Origin: JBDSTZ01 sp039927975
Lineage (GTDB): Bacteria > Pseudomonadota > Gammaproteobacteria > Burkholderiales > Burkholderiaceae_D
Length of the DNA: 7,046 nucleotides
NCBI GenBank assembly: GCA_039927975.1
Contig: JBDSTZ010000595.1
Location: 1-7,046 of the forward strand
Reading direction: 5' to 3'
Numbering within the stretch: the first letter of the stretch is position 1; the number at the start of each line of letters is the position of its first letter. The notes under the pieces were generated by a model, which saw nothing but the letters and a program-made list of their open reading frames with translations, did no database searches and was not told where the DNA came from. Positions 1 through 5,889 of the stretch are shown in pieces. The translations under genes and the position numbers were made by a program.

Positions 1-53
1 ACAAGCTGGCCTCGCGCCTGCGTCCGGAAGAAGTCGCGAACGACAATCGCTAA
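1..53 (+). CDS. 3' end of an unidentified rightward gene (partial)
   Basis: Frame 3 is open from the left edge and ends in TAA at 51-53. The last residues read KLASRLRPEEVANDNR, which is charged and soluble-looking, like an ordinary C-terminus. What supports it as a real gene end is the strong terminator hairpin beginning 65 nt after the stop, with no other rightward gene for it to serve. Sixteen residues are too few to name a family, and I do not recognise the protein. The call is an inference from position and from the open frame. Confidence 0.4.
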   Translation, partial: KLASRLRPEEVANDNR

Positions 54-118
54 GGCGGGAGGGCGCGGGCGGATCATCCGCTCGCGGCCGTGCACGAGGA
101 TCGGTAACGATCCGTCCA

Positions 119-170
119 AGCCAAACAAAAAGGCCACCTGCGCTGACGCAGGTGGCCTTTTTGTTTGGCT
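119..170. terminator. Bidirectional intrinsic terminator, perfect 24-bp stem
   Basis: The arms 119-142 and 147-170 are exact reverse complements over 24 nt, separated by the 4-nt loop CTGA. The GC-rich core (GGCCACCTGCG and its partner) is flanked by an A-run on the left (126-131) and a T-run on the right (158-162). The hairpin therefore has a U-tract whichever strand is transcribed. It sits between a rightward gene ending at 53 and a leftward gene ending at 221, which is where a shared terminator for convergent genes is expected. Confidence 0.9.
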
Positions 171-176
171 GGCGAA

Positions 177-216
177 TTTGCTCGAGTTTGCTCGAATTGC
201 TCGGAGCTGCTCGAAG
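177..216. repeat. Short degenerate tandem repeat, period about 10 nt
   Basis: Four units follow one another: TTTGCTCGAG, TTTGCTCGAA, TTGCTCGGAG and CTGCTCGAAG. The core GCTCG starts at 180, 190, 199 and 209, a spacing of 10, 9 and 10 nt. A truncated fifth copy, TTGCT (217-221), runs into the transglycosylase stop codon. The array lies between that stop and the terminator, so it would be transcribed in the transglycosylase 3' untranslated region. It may be a slippage product or a binding site; the sequence does not decide. Confidence 0.6.
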
Positions 217-220
217 TTGC

Positions 221-1141
221 TTACAGGCCGGCGACGACGTCTCCCTCGGCCTGCGCCGGCGCTTCGACTTTCGGCGCCGCTTTTTCGGCGATCACCGGCG
301 CCGGTGCTGCTGGCGGCGTGAAGGTCGGCACCGACTTGCCTGTGGCGACCAGCTTGAGCTTGCGGTATTCGGCCATCACGCGTGAACCGTAGCCCGAATC
401 GGACTCGAAGGCGGCCGCGCCGACGTAGGTCTTGAGACCGGCTTCGACCGAGCCGCCGCGGTTTACATAATCTTTCAGGATCAGCGAGCCGACGCGGATG
501 TTGGCGACCGGGTTCAGCGCCGCCTGCACGCCGCCCAGGCCGTGGAATTTGTCGTGATGGATCTTCGACATCACCTGCATCAAGCCTTGCGCGCCGACCG
601 GGCTCTCGGCGAACGGGTTCAGGCCCGATTCGATGGCCATCACCGCCAGGATCAGCAGCGGGTCGAGCTTGATGTCGTGCGCGGTCGAATACGCGGTCGA
701 GACCAGCATGTTGGCGGCGTCGCCGGCCACGCGATAACGCTTGGACAGCCAGGTGGTGACGAACTTCTGCTGCTTGGAGTTACCCAGCATCGCCCTTTCT
801 TCGGCCGTCAGCGGCGTGGGCGCCGCTTCCACGGCAACCGGCGCGGCGGCCGGCTTGGCCATCAGCGTCGCCAGCGGCGGCGCCATGGGGGCGGTAGCGG
901 CGACGGGCGCTGCTGCCGGCTGCTGCGGGCCGGCCAGGAACATCGAAAACTCTTTCGCCAGGTCAGGGCGCGCATACATCAGAGCGCCTACTGCGACTGC
1001 CGACAGACCGAACACGGTCAAGGTGTGTTGCGCGGTCGTAAGGACACCGCGCGCCGTTTTGCTCACGGAAGACCACGTGACTGGCTGGCTGGCCATGTTG
1101 CGGGCCAGCTTTGCTGTGGCCCCGTTGAAACGATCTATCAT
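221..1141 (-). CDS. Lytic transglycosylase, SLT family, membrane-anchored
   Basis: This 306-residue protein should cleave the MurNAc-GlcNAc bond of peptidoglycan in the periplasm. Residues 41-57 form one hydrophobic segment, read as an N-terminal signal anchor with no lipobox. A Pro/Ala-rich linker covers about 75-110 and the SLT domain about 140-260. The catalytic glutamate is E171 in AIESGLNP, followed by the family motif GAQGLMQV (183-190). The usual AYNAG-type motif near the domain end is replaced by TYVGA (238-242), so this is a divergent branch. A second Pro/Ala-rich tail covers 272-306. The ATG at 1141 is chosen because AAAGGGG lies 6 nt upstream; M16 is a weaker alternative. The gene is monocistronic here, divergent from ubiD, and ends at the shared terminator. 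The SLT fold is secure, but the subfamily and physiological role are not known. Confidence 0.88.
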   Translation of the reverse strand: MIDRFNGATAKLARNMASQPVTWSSVSKTARGVLTTAQHTLTVFGLSAVAVGALMYARPDLAKEFSMFLAGPQQPAAAPVAATAPMAPPLATLMAKPAAAPVAVEAAPTPLTAEERAMLGNSKQQKFVTTWLSKRYRVAGDAANMLVSTAYSTAHDIKLDPLLILAVMAIESGLNPFAESPVGAQGLMQVMSKIHHDKFHGLGGVQAALNPVANIRVGSLILKDYVNRGGSVEAGLKTYVGAAAFESDSGYGSRVMAEYRKLKLVATGKSVPTFTPPAAPAPVIAEKAAPKVEAPAQAEGDVVAGL

Positions 1142-1147
1142 CGAATT

Positions 1148-1154
1148 CCCCTTT
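1148..1154 (-). promoter_or_regulatory. Ribosome binding site of the transglycosylase gene
   Basis: On the minus strand AAAGGGG precedes the ATG at 1141 by 6 nt (spacer AATTCG). This is a good Shine-Dalgarno match at a good distance, and it decides the start in favour of M1 over M16. Confidence 0.7.
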
Positions 1155-1239
1155 GTCGCGGCAAAAGCTGTCCCGTTCCGCGCAAAAACGCGCAGTTGGC
1201 TCGCAAAGGCCGTGCATCAGAAATATCGTCTATCGCCGC

Positions 1240-1362
1240 ATGGTGCGCGCGATTAACGCCGTCATTGCTTTGCTGTTGCTGGTCGTTCCCGGTGGTATTG
1301 GACCAGTGGCTAAACAACTTGTTTCGAGGATTAGGCTGACGCCTAGTGAAAACACTCCTTAA
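1240..1362 (+). CDS. Possible 40-residue single-pass membrane peptide
   Basis: An ATG at 1240 opens 40 codons ending in TAA at 1360-1362. The peptide starts MVRAINAVIALLLLVVPGG, a positively charged N-terminus followed by a hydrophobic stretch of about 12-18 residues. It continues with a basic segment (KQLVSRIR) and a short polar tail. This layout is typical of small bacterial inner-membrane proteins. Against it, no clear Shine-Dalgarno sequence precedes the ATG, and the frame stays open upstream to 1153, so the ORF may be chance. It would also overlap the upstream region of the transglycosylase gene. I do not recognise it and assign no function. Confidence 0.25.
   Translation: MVRAINAVIALLLLVVPGGIGPVAKQLVSRIRLTPSENTP
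1332..1345. repeat. Small perfect hairpin in the ubiD upstream region
   Basis: TAGGC (1332-1336) and GCCTA (1341-1345) are complementary around the 4-nt loop TGAC. No T-run follows on either strand, so it does not look like a terminator. It lies inside the last codons of the possible 40-residue peptide. Confidence 0.35.
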
Positions 1363-1394
1363 AATGTCATGTGGGGCCCCGACCCCGTGAATGT

Positions 1395-1450
1395 ATGAGA
1401 ACAGGCTAAAATCATGTCCTGAAAACCATGTGGCGGACTGGCTGTCTCAT
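1395..1450. repeat. Imperfect inverted repeat upstream of ubiD
   Basis: ATGAGAACAG (1395-1404) pairs with CTGTCTCAT (1442-1450), leaving one bulged A and enclosing 37 nt. The enclosed segment carries two CATG tetramers (1413-1416 and 1427-1430) that could pair as an inner stem. It might be a structured RNA leader or an operator. It matches no riboswitch class that I can recognise. Confidence 0.3.
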
Positions 1451-1452
1451 CA

Positions 1453-1623
1453 AGTGCGCAAATTGTAGAAGCTCGTTTATATCAAGTCAATACTAACACA
1501 AACGATCTTTATTACTTTTGGATCTTACTATTTATACCGCATTGCAGCAAACCCCAGTTAAATCAAGCACTTGCTGTAGCTAATTCAACAACTCCGTTGA
1601 CTCGGAAAAAATTTAAAAAACTG
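1453..1623. other. AT-rich intergenic segment, leader/promoter region of ubiD
   Basis: G+C falls to about one-third here (51 of 150 bases between 1471 and 1620), in a window that is otherwise strongly GC-rich. The segment includes ATATC, TTTATAC and an A-rich run (1605-1620) just before the ubiD start. A promoter is expected here because ubiD has no gene upstream on its strand. I could not find a -35/-10 pair with acceptable spacing, so no promoter is called. The rest of the 482-base gap (1142-1452) holds the transglycosylase ribosome binding site, a possible small ORF and the small inverted repeats listed separately. Confidence 0.6.
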
Positions 1624-3108
1624 ATGAACTATACCGATTTGCGGGATTTTATTTCTCAATTGCAAGAAATAGGGGAATTAAAGCGGGTTGCCACCCCGGT
1701 TTCCCCGTTTTTGGAGATGACCGAAGTCTGCGATCGGGTCTTGCGGGCGGAAGGACCGGCCCTGCTGTTCGAGCATCCCACCGGGCACACGATGCCGGTG
1801 CTGGGCAATCTGTTCGGCACCCCGCGCCGGGTGGCGCTGGGGATGGGCGCCAACGATATTAGCGAACTGCGCAAGATCGGCCACCTGTTGGCCAGCCTGA
1901 AGGAGCCCGAGCCGCCCAAGGGCTTCAAGGACTTGATGGGCATGGGCTCGCTCGTCAAGGCGGTGTGGGACATGTCGCCCAAGGAAGTGCGCGGCGCGCC
2001 CTGCCAGGAGATCGTCTGGGAAGGCCACGACGTCGACCTGGCGCGCCTGCCGATCCAGCACTGCTGGCCGGGCGACGCCGCGCCCTTGATCACCTGGGGC
2101 CTGGTCATCACCAAGGGGCCCAACAAGAAGCGCCAGAACCTCGGCATTTACCGCCAGCAGGTGATCGGGCCGAACAAGGTCATCATGCGCTGGCTGGCCC
2201 ATCGCGGCGGCGCGCTCGACTTCCGCGAGCATGGCATTGCCACCAAGGGGCAACCGTATCCGGTGGCCGTCGCGCTGGGCGCCGATCCGGCTACCATATT
2301 AGGCGCGGTCACGCCGGTGCCCGACAGCCTGTCCGAATACCAGTTCGCCGGCCTCTTGCGCGGCAGCCGCACCACCCTGGTCAAGGCGATCGGCAGCGAG
2401 CTGCGGGTGCCGGCCTCGGCCGAAATCGTGCTCGAAGGGCATATCTACGCCGATCCGAACCATCCGAGCGGCTACGAGCATGCGCTTGAGGGGCCGTTTG
2501 GCGACCACACCGGCTACTATAATGAGCAGGACAGTTTTCCGGTCTTCACGATCGACCGCATCACCATGCGGCGCGACCCGATCTACCACTCGACCTACAC
2601 CGGCAAGCCGCCCGATGAGCCGGCCGTGCTGGGCGTGGCGCTCAATGAGGTGTTCATTCCGCTGCTGCAAAAACAGTTCAGCGAGATTCTCGACTTTTAT
2701 CTGCCGCCGGAAGGTTGCAGCTACCGCATGGCGGTGGTGCAGATCAAGAAGCAGTACGCCGGCCACGCCAAGCGGGTGATGTTCGGGGTGTGGAGTTTCC
2801 TGCGCCAGTTCATGTACACCAAGTTCATCGTGGTGGTCGACGAGGACGTCAACATCCGCGACTGGAAGGAAGTGATCTGGGCGATCACCACGCGGGTCGA
2901 TCCTTCGCGCGACACCCTGCTGGTGGACAACACGCCGATCGATTACCTCGACTTCGCCTCGCCGGTGAGCGGGCTGGGCAGCAAGATGGGCATCGACGCG
3001 ACCAACAAGTGGCCGGGCGAAACGAACCGCGAGTGGGGCACCACGATCGCCATGACGGCCGAGGTCAAGCAACGGGTCGATGCCATCTGGCAGGAGCTGG
3101 GTATCTAA
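1624..3108 (+). CDS. ubiD: UbiD, 4-hydroxy-3-polyprenylbenzoate decarboxylase
   Basis: UbiD removes the carboxyl group of 3-polyprenyl-4-hydroxybenzoate in ubiquinone synthesis, using prenylated FMN made by UbiX, plus Mn2+ and K+. The 494-residue product aligns by eye with E. coli UbiD over its whole length. N172 (in QNLGIYRQ) and E238 (in SLSEYQ) match the metal ligands, R189-G196 (RWLAHRGG) matches the cofactor loop, and D294 in EGPFGDHTGYYN matches the active-site aspartate. The C-terminal block SPVSGLGSKMGIDATNKWPG is intact. A loop at about 274-288 is roughly seven residues longer than in E. coli. The ATG at 1624 is preferred because MNYTDLRDF matches the E. coli start (MKYNDLRDF). An in-frame TTG at 1597 would add nine lysine-rich residues but has no ribosome site. 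No strong Shine-Dalgarno precedes the ATG either; only GGAAAA, somewhat far upstream. ubiX is not in the window. Confidence 0.97.
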   Translation: MNYTDLRDFISQLQEIGELKRVATPVSPFLEMTEVCDRVLRAEGPALLFEHPTGHTMPVLGNLFGTPRRVALGMGANDISELRKIGHLLASLKEPEPPKGFKDLMGMGSLVKAVWDMSPKEVRGAPCQEIVWEGHDVDLARLPIQHCWPGDAAPLITWGLVITKGPNKKRQNLGIYRQQVIGPNKVIMRWLAHRGGALDFREHGIATKGQPYPVAVALGADPATILGAVTPVPDSLSEYQFAGLLRGSRTTLVKAIGSELRVPASAEIVLEGHIYADPNHPSGYEHALEGPFGDHTGYYNEQDSFPVFTIDRITMRRDPIYHSTYTGKPPDEPAVLGVALNEVFIPLLQKQFSEILDFYLPPEGCSYRMAVVQIKKQYAGHAKRVMFGVWSFLRQFMYTKFIVVVDEDVNIRDWKEVIWAITTRVDPSRDTLLVDNTPIDYLDFASPVSGLGSKMGIDATNKWPGETNREWGTTIAMTAEVKQRVDAIWQELGI

Positions 3109-3117
3109 ATCCGCGAT

Positions 3118-3161
3118 GCGGGACGGTGTCGCGCAACGAGGGCTATGCGGATTCCCGCTTT
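3118..3161 (+). terminator. Possible weak terminator of ubiD
   Basis: GCGGGA (3118-3123) can pair with TCCCGC (3153-3158), which is followed by TTT and then AAAA. An outer competing pair, AATCCGC (3108-3114) with GCGGATT (3147-3153), starts at the last base of the ubiD stop codon. The loops are long (about 30 nt) and the T-run is short, so this is a weak candidate, suggested mainly by its position. Confidence 0.25.
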
Positions 3162-3171
3162 AAAACGGTCG

Positions 3172-3203
3172 CTAATCAAAGCATCGCGCGTCGTTGTGCG
3201 CGA
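3172..3203 (-). terminator. Possible weak terminator of the efflux operon
   Basis: On the minus strand TCGCGC pairs with GCGCGA (3198-3203 with 3184-3189) around an 8-nt loop, followed by TGCTTTGATTAG. The stem is short but GC-rich, and the following run is only moderately T-rich. It lies 55 nt after the adaptor gene's stop, between converging genes. Confidence 0.3.
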
Positions 3204-3258
3204 CTGGTCCCTCGGCTTCGGCAAAGTCGACCCGGCGTTGTGCGCCAGTGAACATTCT

Positions 3259-4422
3259 CTAGTGGACCATATTGCCGGCGATGATACGATCGGCCGCCGC
3301 CTGCGCCTGGCCGAGCGGTTGCGCCAGCGCGTCGGTCGCGTAATGCGCCGGCGTGGCCAAGGTGCCAAGCGCGCCGCCGTTCTTGCCGGTGATGTCGATG
3401 CTCACCGTCGCCGACAGACCGACCCGCAGCGGATGCGCCGCCAGCTCCTTCGGGTCGAGCGCGATGCGCACCGGCAGGCGCTGCACCACCTTGATCCAGT
3501 TGCCGCTGGCATTTTGCGCCGGCAGCAGCGAGAACGCGCTGCCGGTGCCGGCCGACAGGCCCAGCACACGGCCGTGGAACTCCACCTTGCTGCCATACAT
3601 ATCCGCTTCGACAGTGGCCGGCTGGCCGACCCGGATGTCCTTCAATTCCGATTCCTTGTAATTGGCGTCGACCCACAGCTGCTCAAGCGGCACGATCGAC
3701 AGCAGCGGCGCGCCCGGCGTGATGCGGCTGCCGACTTGCACGCTGCGCTTGGCCACGTAGCCCGACACCGGCGCGACGACCGTGTTGCGGCGCACCGCCA
3801 GCCACGCCGCGGTGTAGTCGGCGCGCGCCGCCTGCACACTTGGGTTCATGGCCGGCGTCACGCCGGCCAGGGTGGTCTTCGCGCTGGCCAGCTGGGTCAG
3901 CGCCACGTTCAGCTGCGCGTTGGCGGTGTCGACCGCGCGGCGCGCGTGCGCGATGTCCTCGCCCGAGACGATCTGCTCGGCCACCAGCGGCTGGCGCCGC
4001 GCCAGGTCGGCCTTGGCGGCGGCCAGCGCCACGCGCCGTTCGGTGATCGTCGCGTTCAGCTGGTCGAGATTGAGAAAGCGTTCGCGCTGCTGGCGCACGG
4101 CCGCCCCCAGGCGCGCCTCGGCCTGGCTGAGCGCGACCTGGGCGTCGGTCGGGTCGAGCCGCACCAGTTCGGCGCCGGCCTTGACCATCTGCGTCTCGTC
4201 GGCGGCGATGTCGACCACGCTGCCGGCCACCTGCGACGACAGCGTCACCAGGTTGCCGCCGACGTAGGCGTTGTCGGTGTCGACCTTGGTCGCGCCGACG
4301 ATCAGGTACCAGGCGCCGTAAGCGGCGCCGGCCAGGATGAACAGGGCGGACACCGCGAGCAGCGCCTTCTTGCGCTTCTTCGGGGTGGGGCCGTCGTTGG
4401 TGGTGTCGGTGGTGGCGTTCAT
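3259..4422 (-). CDS. emrA: EmrA-type periplasmic adaptor (HlyD/MFP family)
   Basis: This 387-residue membrane fusion protein should bridge the inner-membrane MFS pump and the outer-membrane channel of the same operon. A basic cytoplasmic start (KKRKK, 15-19) precedes one transmembrane helix (20-42). TDNAYVGGNLVTLSSQVAGS (49-68) begins the lipoyl half-motif. An alpha-helical hairpin covers about 93-200, with its turn near 148-155. The second lipoyl half is VVAPVSGYVAKRSVQVG (215-231), and a beta-barrel follows (WVDANYKESELKDIRVGQ, 250-267). The EmrA signature FSLLPAQNASGNWIKVVQRL (297-316) is intact, and the length is close to E. coli EmrA (390). The ATG overlaps the TGA of the upstream outer-membrane gene as ATGA, with no strong ribosome site of its own, which suggests translational coupling. 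E. coli EmrAB exports uncouplers and hydrophobic drugs; the substrate here is unknown. Confidence 0.93.
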   Translation of the reverse strand: MNATTDTTNDGPTPKKRKKALLAVSALFILAGAAYGAWYLIVGATKVDTDNAYVGGNLVTLSSQVAGSVVDIAADETQMVKAGAELVRLDPTDAQVALSQAEARLGAAVRQQRERFLNLDQLNATITERRVALAAAKADLARRQPLVAEQIVSGEDIAHARRAVDTANAQLNVALTQLASAKTTLAGVTPAMNPSVQAARADYTAAWLAVRRNTVVAPVSGYVAKRSVQVGSRITPGAPLLSIVPLEQLWVDANYKESELKDIRVGQPATVEADMYGSKVEFHGRVLGLSAGTGSAFSLLPAQNASGNWIKVVQRLPVRIALDPKELAAHPLRVGLSATVSIDITGKNGGALGTLATPAHYATDALAQPLGQAQAAADRIIAGNMVH

Positions 4423-5882
4423 TGTGCGATGGTCCGGTGTGATGAATTGGTGGAAGCGGTTTGCTGCGGGTCCTGGCGGTAGCCGCCGCCGAGCGCGTCG
4501 ATCAGGGCGAGCTGGGTTTGCAGGGCGGCGTCGCGCAGTTGCAGCGCGCTGTCGTCCTGGCGCAGCATCTCAAGCTTCGCTTGCAGCAGGGAAGGGCGGT
4601 CGCCCAGCTGGTGCGCGAAGCGCTTTTGCGTGGCGTCGAGCAGGGCGGCGCTGGCTTTGCGGGTGGCGCCGTTGGCCGCGACCTGGCGCCCGATGCCTTG
4701 CAGGGTGGCGCCTTCCTCGGCGACGTCGCGCACTGCGTCGAGCACGCGGCGGTTGTAATCGGCCATCAGGGCGTTGCGCTGCAGGCGCGCCTGCTCTATC
4801 CGGATATTCAGGCGGCTGCTGTCGAACAGCGGCATGCGCAAGGTGGCGCCGGCAAGCATGGTCAGGCTGTTCGCTTGCAGCAGGCGCGATAGCGAGACGG
4901 CGTCGAGGCCGACCGCGCCGGCCAGGTTGATGTCGGGGTAGAAGGCCGCGCGGCTGGCGTCGATGCGGCCGAGCGAGGCTTCGACCCGCCAGCGCGCCGC
5001 CTGCAGGTCGGGCCGGCGCGCCAGCAGTTCCATGCCCAGCTGCGCGGGCAGGGCCGGCTCGACGTCCGGCAGCCTGTGCGTCGCCACCGGCGCGGCCTCG
5101 CTGCCGCCGGCGCTGAGCGCGCGCAGCGCTTCGCGTTCGCGCGCGGCCAGGGTGGCGAGCCGGCTTTCCTCTTCGCCGAGCAGGGCCAGCTCGCGTTCGG
5201 CGCCGCGCTGCTCGTCGATGGTGGCCAGGCCCTGGCGCACCCGCGCGGCCCTGGCGGCGGTCAGTTCGGCCAGCAGCGCCTGGCGCGCGTGCACATTGTC
5301 GATCCGCGCCAGCACCGCCTGCAGCTTGAAGTAGCTGTGCGCGACGGCGCCGGCCAGGGTCTTTTCGGCCACGCTGTAGTCGGCCCGGCTGGCGTTGACT
5401 TCGCCCAGCGCCGCCGCCACCAGCGCGCGCTGCTTGCCCCACCAGTCGAAATCGTAGGCCGCCCTGATCTGGACCGAGGCGTCGTTGTAGAAGTTGCCGC
5501 CGATCGGCTCGGGGAACAGGCCGTTGCCGGAATAGCGCTGGCGATTCAGGCCGGCGTCGAGGCCGAGCGCGCCGCCGCCGCTGGCCTGTTCGGCCCGCAG
5601 CGCGGCGCCCGCCACGGCCAGGCGCGCCTGCGCCACCGCCAGCGTCGGGTTGCCCGCCAGCGCCTGCGCGATCAGGGCGTCGAGCTGGGTGTCGTGGAAC
5701 GCGCTCCACCAGCGCGCCTCGGGCCAGCCCTCGCGCGCCAGCTTGATGGTTGCCGCGTGCTGGGCGCGGGCGAAGTCGGGCGCCGCCGGCGGCGCGGTGT
5801 CGGCCGGCACGTGGGCGCAGCCGGCCAGCGCGAGCGCCAGCAGCAGGGGAGGGAGCGATCGTCTCATGGCGGGTTTCTTCAT
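4419..5882 (-). CDS. NodT/TolC-type outer-membrane efflux lipoprotein
   Basis: This is the outer-membrane channel subunit, 487 residues from the ATG at 5882. The start MKKPAMRRSLPPLLLALALA gives a basic N-region and hydrophobic core, followed by lipobox LAGC with the lipidated cysteine at 22. Residue +2 is alanine, consistent with sorting to the outer membrane. Two OEP repeats follow, at about 50-240 and 260-455. Family landmarks are YDFDWWGKQRALVAAA in the first half and LLARRPDLQAARWRVEAS with FYPDINLAGAVG in the second. The ATG at 5882 lies 7 nt after the MFS stop; an in-frame TTG at 5897 would overlap that gene, and the ATG at 5867 would still leave a usable signal peptide. The 3' end overlaps the emrA start by 4 nt. 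Having its own channel gene means the pump need not borrow a shared TolC. It resembles the outer-membrane partners of MFS and RND pumps. Confidence 0.92.
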   Translation of the reverse strand: MKKPAMRRSLPPLLLALALAGCAHVPADTAPPAAPDFARAQHAATIKLAREGWPEARWWSAFHDTQLDALIAQALAGNPTLAVAQARLAVAGAALRAEQASGGGALGLDAGLNRQRYSGNGLFPEPIGGNFYNDASVQIRAAYDFDWWGKQRALVAAALGEVNASRADYSVAEKTLAGAVAHSYFKLQAVLARIDNVHARQALLAELTAARAARVRQGLATIDEQRGAERELALLGEEESRLATLAAREREALRALSAGGSEAAPVATHRLPDVEPALPAQLGMELLARRPDLQAARWRVEASLGRIDASRAAFYPDINLAGAVGLDAVSLSRLLQANSLTMLAGATLRMPLFDSSRLNIRIEQARLQRNALMADYNRRVLDAVRDVAEEGATLQGIGRQVAANGATRKASAALLDATQKRFAHQLGDRPSLLQAKLEMLRQDDSALQLRDAALQTQLALIDALGGGYRQDPQQTASTNSSHRTIAQ

Positions 5883-5889
5883 TTCGGAC

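Noticed and set aside
98..113. Small hairpin GGATCG-GTAA-CGATCC after the partial left gene
   Set aside because: The stem is perfect with a GNRA-type loop, but no T-run follows and a far stronger terminator begins 6 nt downstream. On its own it does not support a feature.
1373..1380. GGGGCCCC palindrome upstream of ubiD
   Set aside because: An 8-nt GC palindrome is common by chance in GC-rich DNA, and no second copy or spacing pattern supports an operator.
1501..1560. Possible sigma-70 promoter around TATTTATACC upstream of ubiD
   Set aside because: -10-like AT-rich hexamers exist, but I found no -35 match at 16-18 nt spacing, so a specific promoter cannot be supported.
2299..3072. A 257-codon minus-strand open frame opposite ubiD
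   Set aside because: Its composition is rich in His, Arg and Val with no motifs, and the opposite strand encodes UbiD throughout.
3145..4482. A 445-codon plus-strand open frame opposite the adaptor gene
   Set aside because: It is Arg/His/Gly-rich with no recognisable domain, and it lies antisense to a clear EmrA protein. Long antisense frames are expected in GC-rich coding DNA.
4570..5709. A 379-codon minus-strand open frame inside the outer-membrane lipoprotein gene
   Set aside because: It is a shifted frame of a gene with strong family motifs; its product is almost entirely Arg, Ala, Gly and Pro.
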